A stretch of DNA of 64,000 bases from contig JANNJM010000087.1 in NCBI GenBank assembly GCA_031395645.1, positions 124,001 through 188,000 of the forward strand, given 5' to 3'. The notes beneath the pieces were generated by a model. The model was not told the origin of the DNA. It made no database searches and saw only the letters and a list, made by a program, of their open reading frames with translations. The position numbers and the translations under genes were made by a program. Each line of letters opens with the position of its first letter. Within the stretch, counting starts at the first letter, position 1. The stretch comes from SHZI01 sp031395645. GTDB lineage: Bacteria; Pseudomonadota; Gammaproteobacteria; Steroidobacterales; GCA-2729495. Shown here piece by piece: positions 8,243-16,079 of the stretch.

Positions 8243-9067
8243 ATGTGGCAGGTTGCTGGGGGATTCATAGAAGGCGGGCAAGGCCAGATTTTTGTACTGG
8301 CCAGGTTTCCTCCCGGCTTCGATGGGCGGTGCGTGCTGGTCGTGCCCCCGTTCGCCGAGGAAATGAACAAGTCCCGGAAGATCGTTGCGCAACTAACGGA
8401 TGAGCTCGTAAAGCGCGGAATCGGCGTGGTAGTACCCGATCTGTTCGGCACGGGAGATAGTCACGGCGACTTTGCCGATGCCAGTCTGGATGGGTGGTGC
8501 CAGGACCTGTCTGCGACTTGCAGGTGGGTTCGCGACAAGGGCTGGCGTATAGAAACTGTTCTCGGGGTGCGCCTCGGTTGCGCAATAGCGCTCGAATTCG
8601 CCTCTCAGTCGTCCGACTGGCCGCTGCCGCGGCGGACGATTTTCTGGGCACCGGTACTGGACGGTGCCCGGTCGTTCGAGCAGTTCCTGCGACTACGGGT
8701 AGCGGCCTCCCTGATGAGTCCGAAGAGGGAAACCATTGCTGGCCTCAGGGCCGAGTTTGCGGCCGGGGCCACCGTGGAAGTCGCGGGCTACCGCGTATCG
8801 CCGCAGCTTTCGAAAGACCTTGACGGGCTTGGTCCACTGCAGAAAACCACAGCCAATGTCGGTCAAGTCATCTGGCTTGATGTCGCTCGTTCGGCGCCTG
8901 GTCCGACGGCACTGCAGTCCGGGCAAGCCCTTGAATCACTGCAGCGGGCGGGACTGACGACGACTTCCAGGACCTTTGTGGGCGAGCTTTTCTGGGCCAC
9001 CAGCGAGCTCGCGTCCGCTCCGGAATTGCTCGCTGAGACGGTCGGCGTCATTTGCAATGACCACTAG
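8243..9067 (+). CDS. Alpha/beta hydrolase, exosortase A system-associated, type 2
   Basis: A 274-residue alpha/beta hydrolase of the family found beside exosortase A. It begins with GGFIEGGQGQIFVLARFPP and VLVVPPFAEEMNKSRKIVA, followed by GVVVPDLFGTGDSHGDF. This is the layout of the exosortase-associated hydrolase 2 subfamily. The nucleophile elbow appears weak: ETVLGVRLGCAIALEFA has cysteine or glycine where a G-x-S-x-G serine is usual, so catalysis is uncertain. It overlaps the next hydrolase gene by 11 bases. Its role in exopolysaccharide or sorting-associated lipid chemistry is inferred from family context. Confidence 0.82.
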   Translation: MWQVAGGFIEGGQGQIFVLARFPPGFDGRCVLVVPPFAEEMNKSRKIVAQLTDELVKRGIGVVVPDLFGTGDSHGDFADASLDGWCQDLSATCRWVRDKGWRIETVLGVRLGCAIALEFASQSSDWPLPRRTIFWAPVLDGARSFEQFLRLRVAASLMSPKRETIAGLRAEFAAGATVEVAGYRVSPQLSKDLDGLGPLQKTTANVGQVIWLDVARSAPGPTALQSGQALESLQRAGLTTTSRTFVGELFWATSELASAPELLAETVGVICNDH

Positions 9068-9935
9068 CATGCTCGAAGAGCTGGTGGTATTCGATTGCGA
9101 GCACAGTCAGTTGATCGGCATCGCACATCGTCCGTCGGCGCCCGCAAAGCAATGTGGCATCGTTTTCGTGGTCGGCGGCCCGCAGTACAGAGTGGGTAGT
9201 CACCGTCAATTCACCATCATGGCCCGGTCCTTTGCGTCAGCTGGGTACCCAGTGCTGCGCTTTGACTACAGGGGCATGGGCGACAGTGAAGGGCCTTACC
9301 TTGGATTTGAACGCGTGGATAGCGACATCAGGTGTGCAATCGGCGCGTTTATTGACCACGAGCCCGGTCTGCAGGGGGTCATCCTTTGCGGGCTGTGCGA
9401 TGCAGCCTCTGCGTGCCTAATCTATTGCAGTCAGCATGATCAGCGTGTGGCCGGGTTGATACTGCTCAACGCGGAATCCCGAACGGAACTGACGGAAGCC
9501 GCTGCAACCCTGAAGTTCTACTATTTCGAGCGGTTGTTCGAGAAGACTTTCTGGGTCAAGGTTTTGAGTGGGAAATTCAACGTACGAGCCTCCATTCGCA
9601 GCCTCTGGACGACCGTGCTGCGCACGCTCCGTAGCCGCAAGGCTGCGATGACAGCTGGCGACCTGTCGTTTGTCGAGAAGATGCTCAAGGGATTGCGCAG
9701 CTCTCGCGTCCCGATATTGCTACTGGAAAGTGAACGCGATCTGACCGCAAAAGCATTCGCGGATTTGTGCAAGAGCGATGAACGCTGGGGGCGTGAGGTT
9801 GGTGCCAGTCGGGTCACGAGGCGTTCTGTGGCCGACGCCGATCATACGTTCGCGCGTCGCAGCGATATGGACAACGCATGTTCGATCTGCACGGAATGGC
9901 TCGATGAATATGCTGCTTCGCTAGCACGAAGGTGA
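9057..9935 (+). CDS. Alpha/beta hydrolase, exosortase A system-associated, type 1
   Basis: A 292-residue alpha/beta hydrolase. The VVGGPQYRVGSHRQF oxyanion region, FDYRGMGDSEG, and the elbow LCGLCDAASACL are characteristic of the exosortase-A-associated hydrolase 1 group, in which cysteine occupies the nucleophile position. The late acid and histidine are plausible in LLESERDL and VADADHTFARR. The start ATG at 9057 overlaps the end of the type 2 hydrolase; an earlier in-frame start would intrude far into it. The pair plus ACP normally sit in exopolysaccharide/PEP-CTERM loci, but here no exosortase gene is in sight. Confidence 0.85.
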   Translation: MTTSMLEELVVFDCEHSQLIGIAHRPSAPAKQCGIVFVVGGPQYRVGSHRQFTIMARSFASAGYPVLRFDYRGMGDSEGPYLGFERVDSDIRCAIGAFIDHEPGLQGVILCGLCDAASACLIYCSQHDQRVAGLILLNAESRTELTEAAATLKFYYFERLFEKTFWVKVLSGKFNVRASIRSLWTTVLRTLRSRKAAMTAGDLSFVEKMLKGLRSSRVPILLLESERDLTAKAFADLCKSDERWGREVGASRVTRRSVADADHTFARRSDMDNACSICTEWLDEYAASLARR

Positions 9936-9944
9936 GTCCGGTGC

Positions 9945-11117
9945 ATGCGTCCTGAAGCGGGTGGCCCGCCCCCAACGTGGCCGGAGCTGACCGGCGATGA
10001 TCTGCGCCCCCCGGCTACTGCAGTGCGCTGGCATTCGCTGGAGGCAACCGGGGACATTCACTATACCTACACTGGCCGCGCCGGAATCTTCCAGTATCTG
10101 ACTGCGCTCAGGCGCTCGTTGCCGGGGTCGTCCCGAAGATGCCATGTGCTGGTTCCTGCCTTCCACTGTCCGAGTGTTGTCGATCCGGTTCTGCATGCCG
10201 GTTTCGAGGTTCGTTACTACGGGATAACGGAGCAACTCGGCGTCAATGATCACGATCTGTTGACCAAGATTGACGAGCACACTGCGGCGGTGCTGTTTAT
10301 TCGCTTCTTCGGCATCGGTGCGATATCGCCGACGCTGATCACGGCGGTGCGTGCCGCCGGCGCCAGGGTGCTGAGTGACTGCAGTCATTCGTTCTTGTTG
10401 GCCAGTCCAGTTGCGCTGGCCGGCGGAGAAGCTGACGCAACTGTTTACAGCTTCTGGAAAACGATCCCGTCATCGACCGTCGGTGGCGGCGTCTGGTGTA
10501 CCGACGTTTCGGTTAACGCATTCTGGCCGCAACAGAGTTCGGCTGGCGTCAGGCACCAGCTGCAATTTCTGCGGGATCTGTTGGGGGAATTGCTCAAAGG
10601 CGAGCGGCAGCCTGCCGGGACCGAGTTGGCAGACCCGGTGGCTGAGCCGGCAATCCGCAAATCCTGTGAATTGGCCTACCCGTATGCTGCAGCGTTGTCT
10701 TACGCAAAAATGCCGCTTGCCGCAGGGTGGATACTTCGGCGGGTCGATCTGGGCGCGGTTGCCAGGATTCGCCGGGACAACTATCGGCTGTTTTGCGAGC
10801 ACCTGGTCGCAAGACCTGATTTACAGCCTGCAGCGCCGCTCCTTGGTGATGCTGATGTCCCGTGGGGCGTCCCTGTGGTGATGCACAACCGCGGCGAGCG
10901 GGACTACCTGATACGTGCGCGAGGGGTTCCGCTGTTCACGTTTGGCGAAGTATTGCATCCAAGCCTTCTGCGTGAACAAAAGCAGTATCCGGCAATGGTC
11001 GAGGCAGCGCAGTTTCTGCGCGACAACCTGCTGGTTTTTGCCATACACCAGCACCTCGGTCCGGCTGCAGTCAGGCACTACGCAGGCATCGTCAACAGGT
11101 TTATGGAGAGTCTGTAG
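9945..11117 (+). CDS. DegT/DnrJ/EryC1-type PLP-dependent aminotransferase-like protein
   Basis: A 390-residue fold-type I PLP protein. The start of the catalytic domain is YTGRAGIFQYL. The sugar-aminotransferase pattern is seen in VPAFHCPSVVDPVLHAG, in DCSHSFLLASP (the usual EDCAHS block) and in the Schiff-base lysine of YSFWKTIPSS. DegT enzymes aminate keto-sugars or related substrates, often for polysaccharide or lipid modification. It starts 9 bases after the hydrolase gene, so it belongs to the ACP-hydrolase operon. Its tail overlaps the convergent acetyltransferase gene by 17 bases. The substrate is not identifiable. Confidence 0.82.
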   Translation: MRPEAGGPPPTWPELTGDDLRPPATAVRWHSLEATGDIHYTYTGRAGIFQYLTALRRSLPGSSRRCHVLVPAFHCPSVVDPVLHAGFEVRYYGITEQLGVNDHDLLTKIDEHTAAVLFIRFFGIGAISPTLITAVRAAGARVLSDCSHSFLLASPVALAGGEADATVYSFWKTIPSSTVGGGVWCTDVSVNAFWPQQSSAGVRHQLQFLRDLLGELLKGERQPAGTELADPVAEPAIRKSCELAYPYAAALSYAKMPLAAGWILRRVDLGAVARIRRDNYRLFCEHLVARPDLQPAAPLLGDADVPWGVPVVMHNRGERDYLIRARGVPLFTFGEVLHPSLLREQKQYPAMVEAAQFLRDNLLVFAIHQHLGPAAVRHYAGIVNRFMESL

Positions 11118-12243
11118 CCGGCGAGTCGGGTGCAGGCACCTGTTGGTGGTTCCTGGCGATCAGCGACTTCAGATATCCCAGCCGCCCGCGAATTGTCCTG
11201 TTGTAGATGATGATCGTATAGCGACGATAGGTCTTGTCTGTCCATTTCATTTTGTAGGGTTCGCACGCACCCATAAAATCATAGACGACGGCTCCGGAGC
11301 TGATCAGGGTCTGGAGCGCGAAGCGCTTCAATACATGCGCAGGCGAGTACTTCGCATGGGATTGAACAAAACTTTCTTTCAGGTCAAGAAACATGTGATC
11401 GTCTGTGCGTACGCCCAGTATGTACGCGAGAGGCTTGTTGTCGAGCTTCAGCAAATGTGCAGAAAGAAGACCAGCCCGGGACCCAAGCTTGATGAATGCG
11501 TCATAAAAGTCTCTTTGCTCTCCATGCGTCGTGATCGATGTGCCGGCATGTTCCTTCCACGATTGTTGTTCTATGGCATAGATATGTGCCAATAGCTCAT
11601 CTGCTGTATCTGGCGAAACATGATGCTCGTAAGTCAATGCGCCCAGCGTGGCCAGGTCTTTCTCGCTTTTGCGGATCGTCCAGCGTAGTTTCTTCGGCAG
11701 TGATTCAAACGTATCGGGCCAGTTGCCAAGCAATTCAATGTAGGGCGACTCTTCTGCGAGAATGCACGTGGCAAGGAGGCCGTGGGTTTTTACCTGAGCA
11801 TGAATTGCCCTGTGAGCGGCAGAATTGCTGACTACGGTGAGCTGAAAAGAATCCCATCCGGGAATGGTGTTCCCGAGCGCCGTGAGTAATGAGTCGCACA
11901 GTTCCGGTGAATTGTTCTCGGCAATAAAGCTGGTCCGGCCCGAGTAGACTTCTGTTGCAGCACTTAATCGTCGGTTGAGGCCCGGGATTCCCTGGTCAGG
12001 TTGACGATAGTACGGAAGGAGCGCGAGCGTGCCCTCGCTGCCGTTGACGGTCAATGCGCTGATTGCACGATCACGCAGTAGTGACTCAGCCAGAATGCTC
12101 GTCCAGGTACTTGAGTACGTGGCGTCGTTGCCGGGAATTCCACAGTAGCTGGAAGACAACAGATCATCCCAACGGCCGTACAATTCACGTAGACGATGTG
12201 GGGGAATGATTGCATTGTGTGTGTTCAAGCGGAGAAGTCTCAC
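11101..12243 (-). CDS. FemAB/BioF2-like GNAT acetyltransferase
   Basis: A 380-residue protein of the FemAB-related double-GNAT family (BioF2/CelD-like), common near exopolysaccharide clusters. Landmarks are LPKKLRWTIRKSEKDLA (the K-x-R-x-x-I-R-K block of this family) and the helix ELLAHIYAIEQQSWKEHAG. The acyl-CoA-site strand LSAHLLKLDNKPLAYILGVRTDDHMFLDLKES and a FMGACEPYKMKW end are also visible. It probably transfers an acyl or aminoacyl group to a sugar or amine. It is convergent with the aminotransferase gene and shares 17 bases with it. The pairing suggests the aminotransferase creates an amine that this enzyme acylates, which is inference. Confidence 0.82.
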   Translation of the reverse strand: MRLLRLNTHNAIIPPHRLRELYGRWDDLLSSSYCGIPGNDATYSSTWTSILAESLLRDRAISALTVNGSEGTLALLPYYRQPDQGIPGLNRRLSAATEVYSGRTSFIAENNSPELCDSLLTALGNTIPGWDSFQLTVVSNSAAHRAIHAQVKTHGLLATCILAEESPYIELLGNWPDTFESLPKKLRWTIRKSEKDLATLGALTYEHHVSPDTADELLAHIYAIEQQSWKEHAGTSITTHGEQRDFYDAFIKLGSRAGLLSAHLLKLDNKPLAYILGVRTDDHMFLDLKESFVQSHAKYSPAHVLKRFALQTLISSGAVVYDFMGACEPYKMKWTDKTYRRYTIIIYNRTIRGRLGYLKSLIARNHQQVPAPDSPATDSP

Positions 12244-12357
12244 ATACTTCTGGCATGCTGATTTTGCGGCTCATGTTCGCCCAGAGGTGGCGTCGATTGC
12301 AATGTTGTGGTTCACCCGAATCGGTAGCACCCCGTACCCTGTGCGGCAATCCCTGCC

Positions 12358-14601
12358 ATGCCGGTAAAGACACGCAGGGCAGTGAGCGGGACCTTGAGGA
12401 GGGTGGCGATCCGCCTCGTCCTCAGCGCCTTGCCGCTGGCGGTGTTCATTCCCCACGCGCTCGGCACCCGTCCCCTCGATTTTCTGACGCGCATCGAGAA
12501 CTACCTGTACGACTGGCGGGTACGCGCCACGCTCACCCGGCAGGTGGATTCCCGCATCGTCATCGTGGACATCGACGAGGCCAGCCTCGGCCGGATCGGC
12601 CAGTGGCCATGGCCACGGGATCAGGTTGCGACCCTCGTCAATCACCTCTTCGACGATTTCAGTGTGCGCGTCGTGGGCTTCGATGTGGTCTTTCCGGAGC
12701 CGGGCGGTGCCGAGACAGCCGGGGTTTTCGAGGAACTTCGGCAGTCGCCGCTGGCCGCCAATCCTGACGTGGCGCGGGAGCTGACCGCGGCGGCCGACCG
12801 GCTCGACGGCGACAAGGCGTTTGCCGAAGCGCTGATTGCCAGGGACGTCGCCCTTGGCCTCGTCTTCAAGCGGCGGGTCAGCCCGGAAGAGCCCGCGGAA
12901 CTCGGCGCGCTGCCGCCAAGTTTTGCTGTCGCCGACGCGCGGATTGCGGCGGTCGACTGGATCCGTCCTGCCGGCTTCACGGGCAACCTCGCACGCCTCC
13001 AGGAAGCCGCCATTGCCGGCGGCTTCTTCGACACGGCGCTCGTGGACAGTGACGGCGTCGTGCGCCGCGGACCGCTGTTTCAGAGTTACAAGGGCCGGAT
13101 GTACCCGTCGCTGGCCTTTGCCGTGGCGCGCCTCGCAAAGCCCGGGGCAGACGTGCGTTTCATTTTCGATGCGGCCCGGCCGGACGTGCTGACCCACGTC
13201 GAACTCGGCACGAGCCGGGCGCCGGTCGACCGGAACGGAGCCGTCCTGATTCCCTTTCGCGGCCCGCTCGGCAGCTTTCCCTACGTCTCTGCCGCAGATG
13301 TTCTCGACGGGACGGCGCCCGCCGCGATACTCCAGGACACCATCGTGCTCATCGGCACCAGCGCACCCGGTTTGCTGGATATCCGGCCGACCCCGGTGGG
13401 GCAGGAGTACGTTGGCGTCGAGACCCACGCCAATGTCGTCGCCGGCTTGCTTGACGGCGCATTTCCCTACCGGCCGGGCAATGCCGTGCTCCTCGAGGTC
13501 TCAGGTCTCGTAGCGCTGGCATTACTGACAGCGCTGCTCGTGCCGGCGCTGTCGCCACCGGCGGGACTGGCGCTGGCCATCGCACTCGGTGGCCTGGCGA
13601 TCGCCGCCGGCTTTGTGACCTGGCTGCGCGCAGGAATCGTCATGCCGGTGGGTGGCATGGCGCTCTACACCGCGGTGGCGGCGCTCCTGCAGCTTACCTA
13701 CGGCTACTTCGCCGAGACGCGCCGCAAGCGCCGGCTCTCGCGCCTCTTTAGCCAGTACGTGCCGCCGGAAGTCGTTAGTGATCTGGACGCCAGCGAGGCC
13801 GAAGTGTCGCTCGAGGGGGAGACCCGGCAGATGTCGGTGCTGTTCTCGGACGTGCGGGGCTTCACCACGATCTCCGAGGGCCTGAGCGCCCGGGAGCTCA
13901 CGCGGCTGATGAACGAATTCCTGACGCCGATTACGGCGGTCATCCAGGGCCACCGCGGGACCATCGACAAGTACATGGGCGATGCGGTCATGGCCTTCTG
14001 GGGCGCGCCGCTTGCCGATCCGGAACACGCCCGGCACGCCGTGGAGTCGGCCCTCGAGATGGTGACGGCGATGCGGGCGCTGCATCCCGGGTTCAGGGCC
14101 CGGGGCTGGCCTGAACTGAACATTGGCGTGGGTATCTCGAGCGGCGACATGAACGTGGGCAACATGGGGTCCCGTTTCCGCATGGCCTACACGGTGCTTG
14201 GCGATACGGTGAACCTGGGCTCCCGGCTGGAAGGCCTCACCAAGCAATACGGCGTGGACGTCATTGTGAGTGCAGCGACCGCAGCGGCAGTCCCCGATTA
14301 CCTGTTCCGCGAACTCGATCTGGTCCGTGTGAAGGGCAAGCTGCAACCGATCGCCATCTATGAGCCCCTGGGGCCGATAACCGACAGGTTGGAGCGCGCG
14401 CGCGCCGACGTCCAGGCATTTGGCGCCGTGCTCAGGTTGTACCGTGCACGGGAGTGGTCGGCAGCGCGGTCAGCCCTATTGTCGCTCCAGGCGGCGGAGC
14501 CACTGCCGCTCTACAGGCTCTACCTCGAGCGAATCGAGCACTTCGTCGCCCAGCCCCCGGCGCCCGACTGGGACGGGGTCTTCGTGTTTCAGACCAAGTA
14601 G
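12358..14601 (+). CDS. CHASE2-domain class III adenylate cyclase
   Basis: A 747-residue membrane receptor cyclase. After one N-terminal span (about 18-36) there is a periplasmic CHASE2 sensor (about 40-370, with VDIDEASLGRIGQWPWPRDQ and TVLIGTSAPGLLDIRPTPVG-type blocks). Three closely spaced helices (about 377-450) and a cytoplasmic cyclase domain (about 485-690) follow. Catalytic residues are intact: metal aspartates in LFSDVRGFT and DKYMGDAVMAFWG, and the transition-state Asn/Arg in GDTVNLGSRLE. The lysine of IDKYMGD and aspartate of VLGDTVN predict ATP as substrate, so cAMP as product. It heads a nine-gene run containing a protein with two cAMP-type binding domains. A 114-base gap separates it from a divergent gene. 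Confidence 0.9.
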   Translation: MPVKTRRAVSGTLRRVAIRLVLSALPLAVFIPHALGTRPLDFLTRIENYLYDWRVRATLTRQVDSRIVIVDIDEASLGRIGQWPWPRDQVATLVNHLFDDFSVRVVGFDVVFPEPGGAETAGVFEELRQSPLAANPDVARELTAAADRLDGDKAFAEALIARDVALGLVFKRRVSPEEPAELGALPPSFAVADARIAAVDWIRPAGFTGNLARLQEAAIAGGFFDTALVDSDGVVRRGPLFQSYKGRMYPSLAFAVARLAKPGADVRFIFDAARPDVLTHVELGTSRAPVDRNGAVLIPFRGPLGSFPYVSAADVLDGTAPAAILQDTIVLIGTSAPGLLDIRPTPVGQEYVGVETHANVVAGLLDGAFPYRPGNAVLLEVSGLVALALLTALLVPALSPPAGLALAIALGGLAIAAGFVTWLRAGIVMPVGGMALYTAVAALLQLTYGYFAETRRKRRLSRLFSQYVPPEVVSDLDASEAEVSLEGETRQMSVLFSDVRGFTTISEGLSARELTRLMNEFLTPITAVIQGHRGTIDKYMGDAVMAFWGAPLADPEHARHAVESALEMVTAMRALHPGFRARGWPELNIGVGISSGDMNVGNMGSRFRMAYTVLGDTVNLGSRLEGLTKQYGVDVIVSAATAAAVPDYLFRELDLVRVKGKLQPIAIYEPLGPITDRLERARADVQAFGAVLRLYRAREWSAARSALLSLQAAEPLPLYRLYLERIEHFVAQPPAPDWDGVFVFQTK

Positions 14602-14699
14602 GTGTGAAGCAGGTCGCAGTGTTGCCCGGCAGACGCGGGCAGTCTTGCGGCTTAACATAGTGTGGGGTGGCCAAGGGCGGCTGCCGGTTTGGGGGTTAA

Positions 14700-16064
14700 G
14701 TGGAACGACAGGTAAGGGACGGCCGCCGGCCGGGGTTAACGCGCATTCTGGTCGGGACCGTATTGGTCCTGGCGTTCGGGCTGAGGGCGAGTGCCACGAC
14801 CTCGGATCTGGCCGGGACGCTCCGCGAAGCGCAGGCACTCCTGGCTGCGAATCAGCCGGCCCAGGCCTTCGCACTGCTCACGCCCCTCGAGCTGGACGCG
14901 GCGGGGAGCCCGTACTTCGACTACCTCTATGGCATCGCCGCCCTCGACACAGGGCGACAGGCCGCGGCAATCACCGCACTGGAGCGTGTGCTTGCCGCAG
15001 AACCCGATTTTGCCGGTGCCCGCATGGAGCTCGCGCGGGCGCGTTACGAGGCCGGCGACTATCCGGCGGCACAGGCACAGTTCGAGTACCTGCTCACCCA
15101 GTCGCCGCCACCTGCCACCCGTGCCTTCATCGATCGCTACCTGGTCGCCATCAGCCAGGGTCCGGACTTCGCAGCGGGCAGCCGAAGCCGGTTCACGCCC
15201 TACGCCGAGATTGGCGCCGGGTGGGACAGCAATGCCAACGCCTCCACGGGTAGCGACACCTTTGGCGTGTTCCTCCTGAACCCGGACAACGTGGCAACGG
15301 ACTCTCCCTTTGTCGAACTGGCCGGTGGTTTCCAGCACGGGCTGGCCGTGGGTCAAAGTGGCGCTGTGATTTCGACCGGCCGCGCGAGCTACCGGTTCAA
15401 TCCCGACGCTGACTTCGTCAACGCCGCCCTCGTGTCTGTGGGGACTGCCGGGCAAAAGACCTGGGGAGCCACGCGGGCCAGCATCGGCGGCAGCGGTTAC
15501 TTCGGCTGGCTGGACGGCAGCCAGCACGAACTGGGAGCGGGCATTGACCTGGGCCTCGCGCACCGCGTGGGCACGAACTGGGAGCTGGGGTCCAGCGGCC
15601 GCGCCGGCATCGTCCGCTTTCAGCAGGACGTCCTCGAGATTCTCGACGTCAATCGCTACCTCGGTTTGCTGTCGCTCACCCGGTCCGGAATTGGCGCCCA
15701 CCAGGGGCGGGTGGGGCTCGTCGGCCTGATCGGTACTGACGACGCACGCACAGACGGGTCGGCGTACAGCAACGAGCGGTTCGGTGGCCGGCTCTTCGCG
15801 GGCTGGCAGCTTGGCACGCGCAGCAGCCTGAATCTGGACGCCGGCTACCTGGAAACAGATTTCGACGACGCACCGGGATTCTTTGGCGAGGACCGGCAAG
15901 ACGAGCAGTGGAGCGTGTCGGTCAGCACCGACTACCGGGACTGGCCCGCGAGGGGCTACAGCCTTTCTCCGACACTGCGCTTCACGAACACTGATTCCAC
16001 GGTGTCGCTGTATGAATACGATCGCTTCGAACTCGGCGTGTACCTGCGCCGGTCAAAGCGCTGA
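14700..16064 (+). CDS. TPR plus outer-membrane beta-barrel protein (Slam/DUF560-like)
   Basis: A 454-residue exported protein with a GTG start and a signal-like segment ending ASATT at about residue 35. Residues 38-150 are tetratricopeptide-like helices (LAANQPAQAFALLTPLE, GRQAAAITALERVLAAEPDFAGARMELARA). From about 160 on, alternating strands with aromatic and glycine patterns (TPYAEIGAGWDSNANAS to the end) form a predicted barrel. This two-part layout is that of surface-lipoprotein assembly modifiers (Slam/DUF560). It could help place a lipoprotein of this operon on the cell surface, such as the GlcG-like one, but that is inference. It lies between the cyclase and FecR genes. TPR, FecR and CHASE2 genes often travel together. 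Confidence 0.72.
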   Translation: MERQVRDGRRPGLTRILVGTVLVLAFGLRASATTSDLAGTLREAQALLAANQPAQAFALLTPLELDAAGSPYFDYLYGIAALDTGRQAAAITALERVLAAEPDFAGARMELARARYEAGDYPAAQAQFEYLLTQSPPPATRAFIDRYLVAISQGPDFAAGSRSRFTPYAEIGAGWDSNANASTGSDTFGVFLLNPDNVATDSPFVELAGGFQHGLAVGQSGAVISTGRASYRFNPDADFVNAALVSVGTAGQKTWGATRASIGGSGYFGWLDGSQHELGAGIDLGLAHRVGTNWELGSSGRAGIVRFQQDVLEILDVNRYLGLLSLTRSGIGAHQGRVGLVGLIGTDDARTDGSAYSNERFGGRLFAGWQLGTRSSLNLDAGYLETDFDDAPGFFGEDRQDEQWSVSVSTDYRDWPARGYSLSPTLRFTNTDSTVSLYEYDRFELGVYLRRSKR

Positions 16065-16079
16065 AGGAGGATCCTGGGT

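Noticed and set aside
12271..13428. 385-codon minus-strand frame over the cyclase
   Set aside because: The plus strand encodes a complete CHASE2 cyclase; the antisense product matches nothing.
14623..14641. TGCCCG/CGGGCA hairpin between the cyclase and TPR-barrel genes as terminator
   Set aside because: Only a 6-base stem with no T-run; too weak to say the operon is divided there, though the 98-base gap leaves the possibility open.
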